Shown in pieces: positions 35,877-44,303 of a stretch of DNA of 64,000 nucleotides. The position numbers were made by a program, and so were the translations under genes. The notes beneath the pieces were generated by a model. The model searched no databases. It saw nothing but the letters and a program-made list of their open reading frames with translations, and had not been told where the DNA came from. The DNA is from Pseudomonas sp. Teo4. GTDB taxonomy: Bacteria > Pseudomonadota > Gammaproteobacteria > Pseudomonadales > Pseudomonadaceae. How positions within the stretch are numbered: the stretch's first letter is position 1; the number at the start of each line of letters is the position of its first letter. The DNA lies in assembly GCF_034387475.1 (NCBI RefSeq), contig NZ_JAXCIL010000001.1, positions 1,550,001 to 1,614,000 on the forward strand, read 5' to 3'.

Positions 35877-36887
35877 TCAACTACGGGCCAGCCGCCCTGT
35901 CACAAAATGCGCCACATCATTGAACCCCGGCGTAGAGGCGTGCCCCGGCGTCACCAGCGAGTCAATGAAGGCTTCATCCTCAGCAGTGATCTTCACCTCC
36001 AGCGCCCCAGCATAGGTATCCCACTGCGCCTCGGTGCGCGGCCCGACAATCGCCGAACTCACCAGCTTGTTGTTCAGCACCCAGGCAATGGCGAATTCGA
36101 CCATACCCACGCCTTTGGCCTCGACATAGGCCTGGATCTGCCGGGCGATTGCCAGCGATTCCTGACGCCACTCCACCTCCATGATCCGCTTGTCCTGGCG
36201 CCCGGCCCGGCTACCGGCATCCGGCGCCGCACCAGGTGCGTACTTGCCGCTGAGCACGCCGCGGGCCAATGGGCTGAACGGCACCACGCCCAGGCCATGG
36301 TAGGCCGCGGCGGTCAGTTGCTCGGGTTCGGCCTGGCGGTTGACGATGTTGTACAGCGGCTGGCTCACCACCGGCATGGCCACCCCCAGGCGCTCGGCCA
36401 GGTTGCAGATTTCGGCAATGCGCCAGCCACGGAAGTTGGACACTCCCCAGTAGCGGATCTTGCCCTGGCGCAGCAGGTCGCCGATGGCCCGCACGGTCTC
36501 TTCCAGCGGCACCTTGTGGTCTTCGCGGTGCAGGTAGTAGATGTCCAGGTAGTCCAGGTCCATGCGTGTGAGCGTGGCGTCGATGGCATTGAAGATGTGC
36601 TTGCGTGACAGCCCGCTGCGGTTGGGCAAGCCGTCGGCAGGCCCATAACCGACCTTGGACGCCACGATCCAGTCCTGCCGATGACGGGCGACCGCCTCGC
36701 CGACGATCTCCTCGGAACGGCCTGTGTTGTACACGTCGGCGGTGTCGATGAAGTTGATGCCCTGGTCCCAGGCCTTGTCGATGATCCGCAGCGAGTCCTC
36801 GGTGCTGGTCTGCACGCCGAACATCATGCTGCCCAGCGTCAGGGCTGAAACCTGCAGGCCGCTGTGGCCGAGGGGGCGATAGATCAT
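35877..36887 (-). CDS. Aldo/keto reductase
   Basis: This NADPH-dependent reductase has 336 residues and the AKR TIM-barrel fold. The catalytic tetrad is visible: Asp in FIDTADVYNTG, Tyr in the same motif, Lys in IVASKVGYG and His in YYLHREDH. Coenzyme-binding blocks (VSNFRGW, SAIVGPRTEAQ) follow. AAGGAC precedes the ATG. It is the intact version of the fragment at 33832-34017. The family acts on aldehydes and ketones; the substrate is not known. Confidence 0.9.
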   Translation of the reverse strand: MIYRPLGHSGLQVSALTLGSMMFGVQTSTEDSLRIIDKAWDQGINFIDTADVYNTGRSEEIVGEAVARHRQDWIVASKVGYGPADGLPNRSGLSRKHIFNAIDATLTRMDLDYLDIYYLHREDHKVPLEETVRAIGDLLRQGKIRYWGVSNFRGWRIAEICNLAERLGVAMPVVSQPLYNIVNRQAEPEQLTAAAYHGLGVVPFSPLARGVLSGKYAPGAAPDAGSRAGRQDKRIMEVEWRQESLAIARQIQAYVEAKGVGMVEFAIAWVLNNKLVSSAIVGPRTEAQWDTYAGALEVKITAEDEAFIDSLVTPGHASTPGFNDVAHFVTGRLARS

Positions 36888-36933
36888 GCTGGGAAGTCCT
36901 TTGCAGTGGGGTGTCCGTTCGTTTTACACAGGT

Positions 36934-38454
36934 TCAGCCAATCAGTTCAAGCGCCTGCGAAAGGCTCAAGGGCCGCTTCATGCGTTGTGACAACTGCGCC
37001 ATCGCATCGGAATAGCCTTTGGCAATCACTGCCTCGACCTGCTCGCCCACGCATTGCATGGCAATGAAGTCGCCTTTCTCCGGCTCACCGACGAATTCGA
37101 TACGGTTCCAATCTCGGGCATGCCCCAACACTTCATAGGTGCGCCCGTGCTGGTAGGTCCAGAAAAATGGCACATCGTCGTAGCGACGTTGCTCTCCGAG
37201 CATGTTGGCGGCTGCGATCACGCCCTGTTGCTGGGCCAGGCGCCAGTGCTCGATGCGCACCGGGCGGCCAGCGAGAGGGAAGGTGGCGATGTCGCCAGCG
37301 GCCCACAGGCCATCGGCCGCCTGCATGTGCGCGTCGACGTTCAGGGATTTGTCTTCGGCCATTGCAAGGCCCTGAACGCAGGCGGTGGCAGGCTTCACGC
37401 CAGTGCCCAGCAGCACCAGGGAGGTGCGCAGGGTTTCGCCGTTGGCCAGCACCACGGCTTCGACTTGCTCTGCGCCGGTGATGCGCTCGACCTCGGTGGG
37501 GCCATGCAATACCACACCCTTGCGCTCGTGAAGCTCGCGAATGCTGCGGCCTATACGCTCGCCGAATTGTTTGGCCAGGGGGATTTCATGGCGGCTCACC
37601 AGATGCACCTGGGCGCCATACTTGCGTAGCGCAGACGCGGCCTCCAGGCCGATGAACCCGTCGCCGACGATCACCACCGGCTGCCCAGGTTCGGCAGCAT
37701 CGAGCAAGCGGGCGGCATCCTCGCGTGAACGCAGGGTGAGCACGCCTGGCAATTCGGCACCCTCGATGGCCGGGCGTTGTGGTTTGCCGCCGGTGGCCAG
37801 CAGGGCTGCGTCATAGTCGATGTGCTTGCCGTCAGCCAGGGTGATGCGGCGCTTGTGCGTGTCCAGTGCACGGACTTTGCCGAACAGCCGTTCAAGGTGG
37901 CCTTTGCGCAAGGCGTCCGGTTCCAGCAATGCAGGCACTTCATCCGCTGGCATTTGCCCGGCGATGACGAATTTGCTCAGTGCGGTGCGATCGTAAGCGG
38001 GCTGGTGTTCCTGGTCGATCCAGACCAGGCGACCGCCGAAACCATGGGCCAGCAATGTGGCGACCGCCGCCGCGCCAGCAGCGCCGGCACCGATCACCGC
38101 GAAGCAGCGGGCGTCGCTGTGGCGGGGCGGGTCGGCTTGTGCCAGGGGCTGGTCGTCGACCCACACCTCGCCATCCTTGACCCATGCCCGATATCGACGC
38201 AAATCGACCAAGGCCGGCGGCTCGCACACCGCGCCTTCATCGACGGCGAATGCGGCCTTGTGCCAAGGGCACACCAGCAGGCCGCCACAGACCACGCCTT
38301 CTTCGAGCGGTGCACCGGCATGGGGGCAGTTGGCTTGGTAGGCGTGCACCTGGTCGCCCTGGCGGACCAGGACAAGCTCTTCGCCACCCGCCTGGACGCG
38401 CAGGGGGCGGTGTGGGTCGAGTTGTTCGAGGCGGGCAACGTTGTGCTGGGACAT
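36934..38454 (-). CDS. Rieske-FAD/NAD fusion oxidoreductase (AIFM3/ferredoxin reductase-like)
   Basis: The protein has 506 residues and two parts. The N-terminal Rieske 2Fe-2S domain has C43-P-H45 and C62-x2-H65 (ANCPHAGAPLE, LLVCPWHKAAF). The pyridine nucleotide-disulfide oxidoreductase part has an FAD motif (CFAVIGAGAAGAAA), an NADH motif (VVIVGDGFIGLEAAS) and a GLWAAGDIATFP FAD-binding Asp. A C-terminal reductase-associated domain completes it. TTTGGAGAAG precedes the ATG at 38454. It may supply electrons to a partner oxygenase. It lies 46 bases upstream of the aldo/keto reductase on the same strand, so cotranscription is plausible. Confidence 0.9.
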   Translation of the reverse strand: MSQHNVARLEQLDPHRPLRVQAGGEELVLVRQGDQVHAYQANCPHAGAPLEEGVVCGGLLVCPWHKAAFAVDEGAVCEPPALVDLRRYRAWVKDGEVWVDDQPLAQADPPRHSDARCFAVIGAGAAGAAAVATLLAHGFGGRLVWIDQEHQPAYDRTALSKFVIAGQMPADEVPALLEPDALRKGHLERLFGKVRALDTHKRRITLADGKHIDYDAALLATGGKPQRPAIEGAELPGVLTLRSREDAARLLDAAEPGQPVVIVGDGFIGLEAASALRKYGAQVHLVSRHEIPLAKQFGERIGRSIRELHERKGVVLHGPTEVERITGAEQVEAVVLANGETLRTSLVLLGTGVKPATACVQGLAMAEDKSLNVDAHMQAADGLWAAGDIATFPLAGRPVRIEHWRLAQQQGVIAAANMLGEQRRYDDVPFFWTYQHGRTYEVLGHARDWNRIEFVGEPEKGDFIAMQCVGEQVEAVIAKGYSDAMAQLSQRMKRPLSLSQALELIG

Positions 38455-38527
38455 GAGGCTTCTCCAAATGGCCATTGCAACCATTTGACGCCTTTGCCCT
38501 GGAGGTGATGCAGTGAGCTGACGATTG

Positions 38528-38577
38528 GATCGCCGGCAAGCCTGCTCCTACAGACAGGAGGCGACTTGCCGGCTATC
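38528..38577. repeat. Degenerate REP pair
   Basis: GATCGCCGGCAAGCCTGCTCC is answered by GGCGACTTGCCGGCTATC with mismatches. It lies just after the stop of the MFS gene. Confidence 0.6.
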
Positions 38578-38582
38578 GGGCT

Positions 38583-39911
38583 TCAATTGGCTTCGGACAC
38601 GCGCAGCGCCGCAGCGCGCGAAACACGCAGGGCCACCAGGCTACCGAGCACGATCAGCGCCGCCAGCGAATACAACGCGGCATCGGTCGAGCCGGTCTGG
38701 TCCTTGATGAAGCCCACCAGGTACGGGCTGAGGAAACCGGCCATCTGGCCCACCGAGTTGATGATCGCCAGGCCCGCCACCGCTGCGCTCGCGCTCAGCA
38801 ACGCGGTCGGCATCGGCCAGAACATCGGCAGGCCGGTCAGTGCGCCCATGGTGGCGATCGAAAGACCGAGGATGGCGATGGTCGGGTTACCCGCGAAGTT
38901 CACGGCAATCAGCAGGCCAACGGCGCCCATCAGCATCGGGACCACAAGGTGCCAGCGGCGCTCGTTGCGCAGGTCCGCCGAACGGCCGCAGAGGATCATG
39001 AACACACCGGCCAGCAGGTAAGGGATGGCGCTCAGCCAACCAATCAGCAGTGGGTTGTCGAAGCCCATGTTCTTGATGATCGACGGTAGCCAGAAGTTGA
39101 TCGCGTAAACGCCGCTCTGGATGCAGAAGTAGACGAAACCGAAGGTCCAGATCAGTGGGTTGGTCAGCACCGCGAGCACGCTGTCACCTGTAGTGGCTGG
39201 CTTGCTGGCAGCGTCGGCCTTCAGGTCGGCTTCGATCAGTTGGCGCTCCGCTGGGCTCAGCCAGGCAGCTTTCTGGTAGCCGTCGCTGAGCAGGCCGATG
39301 GCGAGCACGCCCAGTACCACGGTCGGCAGGCCCTGAATCAGGAACATCCATTGCCAGCCGGCCAGGCCGTGTTGGCCCGCGGCGAAGTGCTGAAGGATCC
39401 AACCGGAGAACGGCCCGCCCAGCAGGCCGGAAACCGGAATCGCCGACATGAACAGCGCCATGATGCGGCCACGGCGGTCGGCCGGGAACCAGCGCGAGAG
39501 GTACAGCACCACGCCTGGGAAGAAGCCCGCTTCGGCGGCGCCGGTCAGCAGGCGCAGGGTGTAGAACTCGGTTGGCGTGGTGACGAACAGCAGGCAGGTG
39601 GAGAGGCTGCCCCAGGCGATCATCATCGCCGCGATCCAGCGCCTTGGACCAAAGCGGTTCAGCGCCAGGTTGCTGGGCAGGCCGCAGAGTACGTAGCCGA
39701 TGAAGAAGATACCGGCGCCGAGGCCGTAGACGGTTTCGCTGAATTTCAGCGCGTCGAGCATCTGCAGCTTGGCGAAGCCGACGTTGACGCGGTCCAGGTA
39801 GTTGAACAGGTAGCAGATGAAAATGAACGGAATCAACCGCAGCGTGATGCGCCGGTACAGCGCGTTGCGGGTGGTTTCCGTGCCTTGGTCAAGGGCGGGG
39901 CTGTGTGCCAT
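38583..39911 (-). CDS. MFS anion:cation symporter (sugar-acid/tartrate-type transporter)
   Basis: The inner-membrane protein has 442 residues and 12 segments. ACS-family blocks are present: LIPFIFICYLFNYLDRVNVG, EAGFFPGVVLYLSRWFP and RRGRIMALFMSAIPVSG. Relatives carry tartrate, glucarate, galactarate or phthalate. It is transcribed away from a CdaR-type regulator and lies near glycerate kinase, which favours a hydroxy-acid such as glycerate, tartronate or glucarate. Confidence 0.88.
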   Translation of the reverse strand: MAHSPALDQGTETTRNALYRRITLRLIPFIFICYLFNYLDRVNVGFAKLQMLDALKFSETVYGLGAGIFFIGYVLCGLPSNLALNRFGPRRWIAAMMIAWGSLSTCLLFVTTPTEFYTLRLLTGAAEAGFFPGVVLYLSRWFPADRRGRIMALFMSAIPVSGLLGGPFSGWILQHFAAGQHGLAGWQWMFLIQGLPTVVLGVLAIGLLSDGYQKAAWLSPAERQLIEADLKADAASKPATTGDSVLAVLTNPLIWTFGFVYFCIQSGVYAINFWLPSIIKNMGFDNPLLIGWLSAIPYLLAGVFMILCGRSADLRNERRWHLVVPMLMGAVGLLIAVNFAGNPTIAILGLSIATMGALTGLPMFWPMPTALLSASAAVAGLAIINSVGQMAGFLSPYLVGFIKDQTGSTDAALYSLAALIVLGSLVALRVSRAAALRVSEAN

Positions 39912-40094
39912 GATCGTGATCTCTGTTGTTATGATTGTCGCCGCGTCGCCTGTTCCGGCGCTCGCCCTGAGGAGTCTCGGGGAGTGCGAGGCGGCTGTCT
40001 TTGTGCTTTTGCACAGTGTCTTGGGCGGGCTGCTGTGCCGACGAACAAGGCCTGGCGGCGTGCAACGCCAGGCTTGCCTTCTAAGGATCTTGCA

Positions 40095-41192
40095 ATGTTC
40101 GAACTGGACCATGACCTGGCTCAGGATATCGTCGACCGGGCGATGGCGATTTTGCCATGTAACGTCAACGTCATGGACAGCCAGGGGCTGATCCTGGGCA
40201 GCGGCGAACCGGAGCGCATCAACACTCGCCACGAGGGGGCGCAGTTGGTGTTGGCCAACGGCCGGATCGTCGAGCTGGACGTGGACGCGGCCAAATGCCT
40301 GAAGGGTGTACAGCCCGGCGTGAACCTGCCGTTGATGCTCGATGGGCGGCTGATCGGCGTGCTGGGGCTTACCGGTGACCCGCAGCAACTGCGCACTTAC
40401 GGCGAGCTGGTGCGCATGACCGCTGAAATGCTGCTGGCCCAACGGCACCTGCAGGTGGAGCAGCAGTGGCGGCGCCAGCGCTGCGATGACCTGTTGGCAC
40501 TGCTGCTGGGCGGCACCGGCGATTCGCCACGGCTGCTGGACGAGGCGCAACAGTTGGGGCTCAAGCCGCAACTGCCGCGCATCCCCTGCCTGTTCGAGCT
40601 CAAATCCGGGCCGCCCTCCGAGGCGCTCTCGGCCTGGCTGATGAGCCGCTACCCGGAGAGCTGGTGCGTAAGCCCTGCGCGCCAGTCCTTGTTGTGGTGC
40701 CGCCCCGCGAGCTTGGTGCTGGATGAAACCAGGCTGCTGGAGCGCTTGCAGCGCCATGGCTGGGAGGTCGAGCGGCTGGCGCTGGGCACTGCAGCACAAA
40801 GCCTGGACCAACTGCGCCGGGGCTACCGCCGCGTTCGCGATCTGCTGGCCTATGGGCGCGAGGTGTTGCCGACCGAGCAACTGCTGAGCCTGGCGCGTTT
40901 TCGCCTGCCAGCGCTGCTTTGGCGGCATCGCAATGACGATGCGCTGGATGAGCTGCTGGAACCCTTGCAGCGTATTCGCGCCAAGGATGCCAGTGGTCAA
41001 CTGCTGGCCACCTTGCGGGCGTGGTGTGCACATGATGGGCAGAGCCAGGCCTGCGCCGATGCCCTGGGGATTCACCGCAACAGCCTGCGCTACCGGCTGG
41101 AGCGCATCGCCGAGCTGGGTGAGGTCGACCCGTTGCGTCTGGAAGGGATGCTCAGCCTGTACCTGGGGTTGCAGCTGTTGCCTGCGGATTAA
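40095..41192 (+). CDS. CdaR-family sugar-diacid regulator
   Basis: The regulator has 365 residues. The N-terminal sugar-diacid recognition domain is clear (LAQDIVDRAMAILPCNVNVMD, GVNLPLMLDGRLIGVLGLTG). The C-terminal PucR-type HTH is QACADALGIHRNSLRYRLERI (about residues 320-345). In E. coli CdaR activates glucarate, galactarate and glycerate genes. AAGGA precedes the ATG. It lies between the divergent MFS gene and the codirectional glycerate kinase gene. Confidence 0.9.
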   Translation: MFELDHDLAQDIVDRAMAILPCNVNVMDSQGLILGSGEPERINTRHEGAQLVLANGRIVELDVDAAKCLKGVQPGVNLPLMLDGRLIGVLGLTGDPQQLRTYGELVRMTAEMLLAQRHLQVEQQWRRQRCDDLLALLLGGTGDSPRLLDEAQQLGLKPQLPRIPCLFELKSGPPSEALSAWLMSRYPESWCVSPARQSLLWCRPASLVLDETRLLERLQRHGWEVERLALGTAAQSLDQLRRGYRRVRDLLAYGREVLPTEQLLSLARFRLPALLWRHRNDDALDELLEPLQRIRAKDASGQLLATLRAWCAHDGQSQACADALGIHRNSLRYRLERIAELGEVDPLRLEGMLSLYLGLQLLPAD

Positions 41193-41312
41193 CCTGGCGA
41201 TGACGGTTGCAGGCATTTGCCCAAACAACCATTGCGGCGTTTTGTGCATTCGACCGAGGCCAGCCCGGCGGGCAGCTGTCAGCATGCCGGTCAACTGGAC
41301 AGGAGAATCCCC

Positions 41313-42452
41313 ATGAAGATCGTCATCGCCCCCGACTCGTTCAAGGACAGCCTCGACGCGGCTGGCGTTGCTCGCGCCATCGCCGGCGGCCTGGCCGAGG
41401 TGTGGCCGGATGCCGAGCTTGTCGAGTGCCCCATGGCCGATGGCGGTGAAGGCACCATGGAGGCGATTCTGGCGGCCAGCCATGGCGAGCTTCGTCGCCA
41501 GCGCGTGCGCGGCCCGCTGGGGCAACCTGTGGAAGCTGGCTGGGGGTGGCTGGCCGACAGCCGCACCGCGATTATCGAAATGGCCCAGGCCAGCGGCCTG
41601 CAACTGGTGCCGACCGGCCAGCGCGATGCCTGCCGCAGCAGCACCTGGGGCACTGGCGAGCTGATGGCGGCCGCACTGGCGGCCGGTGCCCAGCGCATCG
41701 TTCTGGCAATTGGCGGCAGCGCTACCAATGACGGTGGCAGCGGCATGTTGCGTGCACTGGGCTTGCGTCTGCTCGACGCCAAAGGCCAGGCGCTGGAAGA
41801 GGGCGGCCTGGCCCTGGCTGGGCTGGCGCGCATCGACGCCAGCGGCCTGGACCCACGTCTGCTGGAAGTGCAGGTCGAAGTGGCCGCCGACGTCGATAAC
41901 CCGCTGTGCGGCCCCAATGGCGCCTCGGCGATCTTCGGCCCGCAAAAGGGTGCAACCCCCGAGCAGGTGCAGGCGCTGGACCATGCGCTGGGCCATTTTG
42001 CCGACCACTGCGCGCGGTTGCTCGGTGAGGATGTGCGCGAGTTCCCTGGTTGCGGCGCCGCAGGCGGTATGGGCTTTGCGGCCAAGGCCTTCATGGGCGC
42101 GCGGTTCCGCCCAGGCGTTGAGGTGGTGGCCGAGCTGGCAGGCCTGGACGCGTTGGTGCAGGGGGGCGACCTGGTGATCACTGGTGAAGGGCGTTTCGAT
42201 GCCCAGACGCTGCGCGGCAAGACGCCCATGGGCGTGGCTCGGGTTGCCAAGCGCCATGGGGTGCCGGTGGTGGTATTGGCAGGGACCTTGGGTGAAGGCT
42301 ATCAGCAGTTGTATGCCCACGGTATCGATGCTGCATTCGCCCTGGCCAGCGGGCCCATGAGCCTGGAGCAGGCGTGTGCCGATGCGGCGGCGCTGCTGCA
42401 TGCCAGAGCCAGTGATATCGCCCGGCTGTGGCGAGTTGCCAGAAATATGTAA
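41313..42452 (+). CDS. glxK: Glycerate kinase (GlxK/GarK family)
   Basis: The kinase has 379 residues and phosphorylates D-glycerate, feeding 2- or 3-phosphoglycerate to central metabolism. Family blocks are intact: MKIVIAPDSFKDSL, ECPMADGGEGTMEA, AIGGSATNDGGSGML, CGAAGGMGFAAKAFMGA and ITGEGRFDAQT. AGGAGA lies nine bases before the ATG at 41313. It is the last gene before the 55-bp inverted repeat and the unusual cluster. Confidence 0.93.
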   Translation: MKIVIAPDSFKDSLDAAGVARAIAGGLAEVWPDAELVECPMADGGEGTMEAILAASHGELRRQRVRGPLGQPVEAGWGWLADSRTAIIEMAQASGLQLVPTGQRDACRSSTWGTGELMAAALAAGAQRIVLAIGGSATNDGGSGMLRALGLRLLDAKGQALEEGGLALAGLARIDASGLDPRLLEVQVEVAADVDNPLCGPNGASAIFGPQKGATPEQVQALDHALGHFADHCARLLGEDVREFPGCGAAGGMGFAAKAFMGARFRPGVEVVAELAGLDALVQGGDLVITGEGRFDAQTLRGKTPMGVARVAKRHGVPVVVLAGTLGEGYQQLYAHGIDAAFALASGPMSLEQACADAAALLHARASDIARLWRVARNM

Positions 42453-42596
42453 ATGGTCTCTGACTGATATCGCTTCGGATTCAGGAGAGTAAACCGCTGT
42501 AAACCATCAGTAATATACGAATCGTCGTTCACCGGAAAAGGTTACATTTGAGCACCGCTTTATTGGGTTTTTCACAACATTTTCGGTGCCTGGAAG

Positions 42597-42817
42597 ATCG
42601 AGCGCCGCCCGCGCGGCGCATCGCGAGCAAGGCTCGCTCCTACGTTTGTTTCGGGCCAGTTATGCCTGTGGGATTTGCGCGCGAACGCTCTGGCGCAAGA
42701 CGCGATATCGAGCCGTACAAACAAGGCGGTCGCGCGCGACTGCCACTGGCGTCATTGGCCGTAAACAAACGTAGGAGCGAGCCTTGCTCGCGATGCGCCG
42801 CGCGGGCGGCGCTCGAT
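42597..42817. repeat. 55-bp perfect inverted repeat with 111-bp spacer
   Basis: The left arm 42597-42651 (ATCGAGCGCCGCCC to CTACGTTTGTTT) is exactly inverted at 42763-42817. The spacer is GC-rich with its own short palindromes (GCGCGCGAAC and GTCGCGCGCGAC). The arms contain the CGAGCAAGGCTCGCTCCTAC motif of a known Pseudomonas REP class, but are much longer than a normal REP. The whole 534-base gap 42453-42986 contains no gene; the cluster promoter should lie in 42818-42986. Confidence 0.9.
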
Positions 42818-42986
42818 ATACGCATCACCTCCAAACCCAGGACAGGCACTTCGAAGCCCCCTCCCAAGACTCCCTGAAGAACCCGTTTAATACTTTTCGG
42901 CTCTCACCGCAGGCTCTAATTAAGTATTTTACTTGCCCCCCTGCGCTCGCCAATTCTCGCCCCTGATTTCTCCAGAGGGCGATTCG

Positions 42987-44303
42987 ATGCTAGTTCACAG
43001 CGACAAGGATTACGGCGTACTGAAGGACGCGGAACGCGAACTTCAGCTTCATGTCGGGCGCATCCCCGACGCCGGTTTTTATGACCGCAAGTTGCAAGCC
43101 TTATGGCGCAGGGCGCGCCAAAGCGCCCAGTATGCAGACATCGGCCACTACCATTTCACGGCGTTCCAGCAACTGCCACTGACCCCCAAAGCCTTGCTCA
43201 AGCGCCAGCCGCTGCAGTTCTGCACCGTGGCGTTGGGCGAGGCTGCGAAGTACTACGCCACCACCGGCACCACCGGTGAGCCGACACCGACGCCAAGGCT
43301 CAAAGAGGACATCATCTGGAACGCCGTGAGCGTCGCCGGGCATTGGCGCGCGGCGCTGCAGCCAGGCTCGCGGGTCGCCAGTCTGATGCCCTCGGACATC
43401 GTCCCGGTGGGCGATTTGATTGCCCACGTCTGTGAGTACCTGGACGTCTCCCATGTCCGGCTGTACCCGTTCACCACCGGTATCACCGACTGGGAGCGGG
43501 TGTGCAAGACCTTTGATAGCTACCGGCCAACAGTAGTGTTCATCGCCCCGGGCGTGCTGGTGCAGCTGACCCGTTACTTGAAGCAGCGTGACTTGTTGCA
43601 GGGTTTCGCTGAGTCAGTGCGCACGATCATGCTGTTGGGCGAAGTCAACACCGGGCCGTTCCGTGAACGCCTGGCCCGCGAATGGTGCTGCGATGTGTTC
43701 GACGCCAGTTACGGCAGCACCGAAACCGGCACGCTGGCCGTGGTGGGCGAAGACCAGCAGATGCGCCTGGCGACGGCGACCAACTTCTTCGAATTGCTGT
43801 TGCCTGACGGCCAATTGGTGACGCCAGCCGAAGGCCTGACCGGGCGTCTGATCGTCACGCCACTGAACCTGTATGCCCGTCCGCTGCTGCGCCTGGACAC
43901 CGGCGACAGTGTCACCATCACCGCCCCATGGGTGCCGGGCCAGGCCAGCCCGAGCGTGCTGGTCAACGGCCGCGACAGCGACAGCATCGTGGTGGGCGGT
44001 GCCGACCTGGACATCCGTGCGGTCGAAGAGGTGGTGTACGGCACCTGCAATGCCACCGGCTATGTCATCGAAATCGACCGCCAGGCCGACAGCGCCGCGC
44101 TGATCCTTGAACGTGACGTGCATTGGGACAGCAGCGCGGAGCAGCACCTGCAGGCGCAGTTGCTGGTGCGCTCGCAGCAGCGCATGGGGCTGCGCTGGAG
44201 CCGGGTGCTGTTCGTCAACAATCTGTCGGCCCTGAACAAGAGCGGCGCATCGCAAAAGAGCTGGAAGAAGACCAACCTGCGCTTTGTCGGAGGTCAGCCA
44301 TGA
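42987..44303 (+). CDS. PaaK-like AMP-forming ligase, first gene of the cluster
   Basis: The adenylating enzyme has 438 residues of the phenylacetate-CoA ligase-like family. The phosphate-binding loop is YYATTGTTGEPTPTPR (89-104), the A5-like motif is YGSTETG (242-248), RLDTGD (302-307) resembles the A7 Asp motif, and NGRDSDSIVVGGADLD (327-342) is A8-like. It should activate a carboxylic acid as its acyl-AMP, for transfer to CoA or to the carrier protein two genes downstream. AGAGGG precedes the ATG at 42987. Its stop overlaps the next start (ATGA). The substrate is unknown. Confidence 0.82.
   Translation: MLVHSDKDYGVLKDAERELQLHVGRIPDAGFYDRKLQALWRRARQSAQYADIGHYHFTAFQQLPLTPKALLKRQPLQFCTVALGEAAKYYATTGTTGEPTPTPRLKEDIIWNAVSVAGHWRAALQPGSRVASLMPSDIVPVGDLIAHVCEYLDVSHVRLYPFTTGITDWERVCKTFDSYRPTVVFIAPGVLVQLTRYLKQRDLLQGFAESVRTIMLLGEVNTGPFRERLAREWCCDVFDASYGSTETGTLAVVGEDQQMRLATATNFFELLLPDGQLVTPAEGLTGRLIVTPLNLYARPLLRLDTGDSVTITAPWVPGQASPSVLVNGRDSDSIVVGGADLDIRAVEEVVYGTCNATGYVIEIDRQADSAALILERDVHWDSSAEQHLQAQLLVRSQQRMGLRWSRVLFVNNLSALNKSGASQKSWKKTNLRFVGGQP

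Noticed and set aside
39912..42401. Long N-terminal extension of the MFS transporter frame
   Set aside because: The frame continues antisense through the CdaR and glycerate kinase genes; the transporter itself starts at 39911 with a normal N-terminus.
42640..42867. Short frames across the 55-bp inverted repeat
   Set aside because: They arise from the palindrome itself, read the same residues on both strands, and lack ribosome sites.
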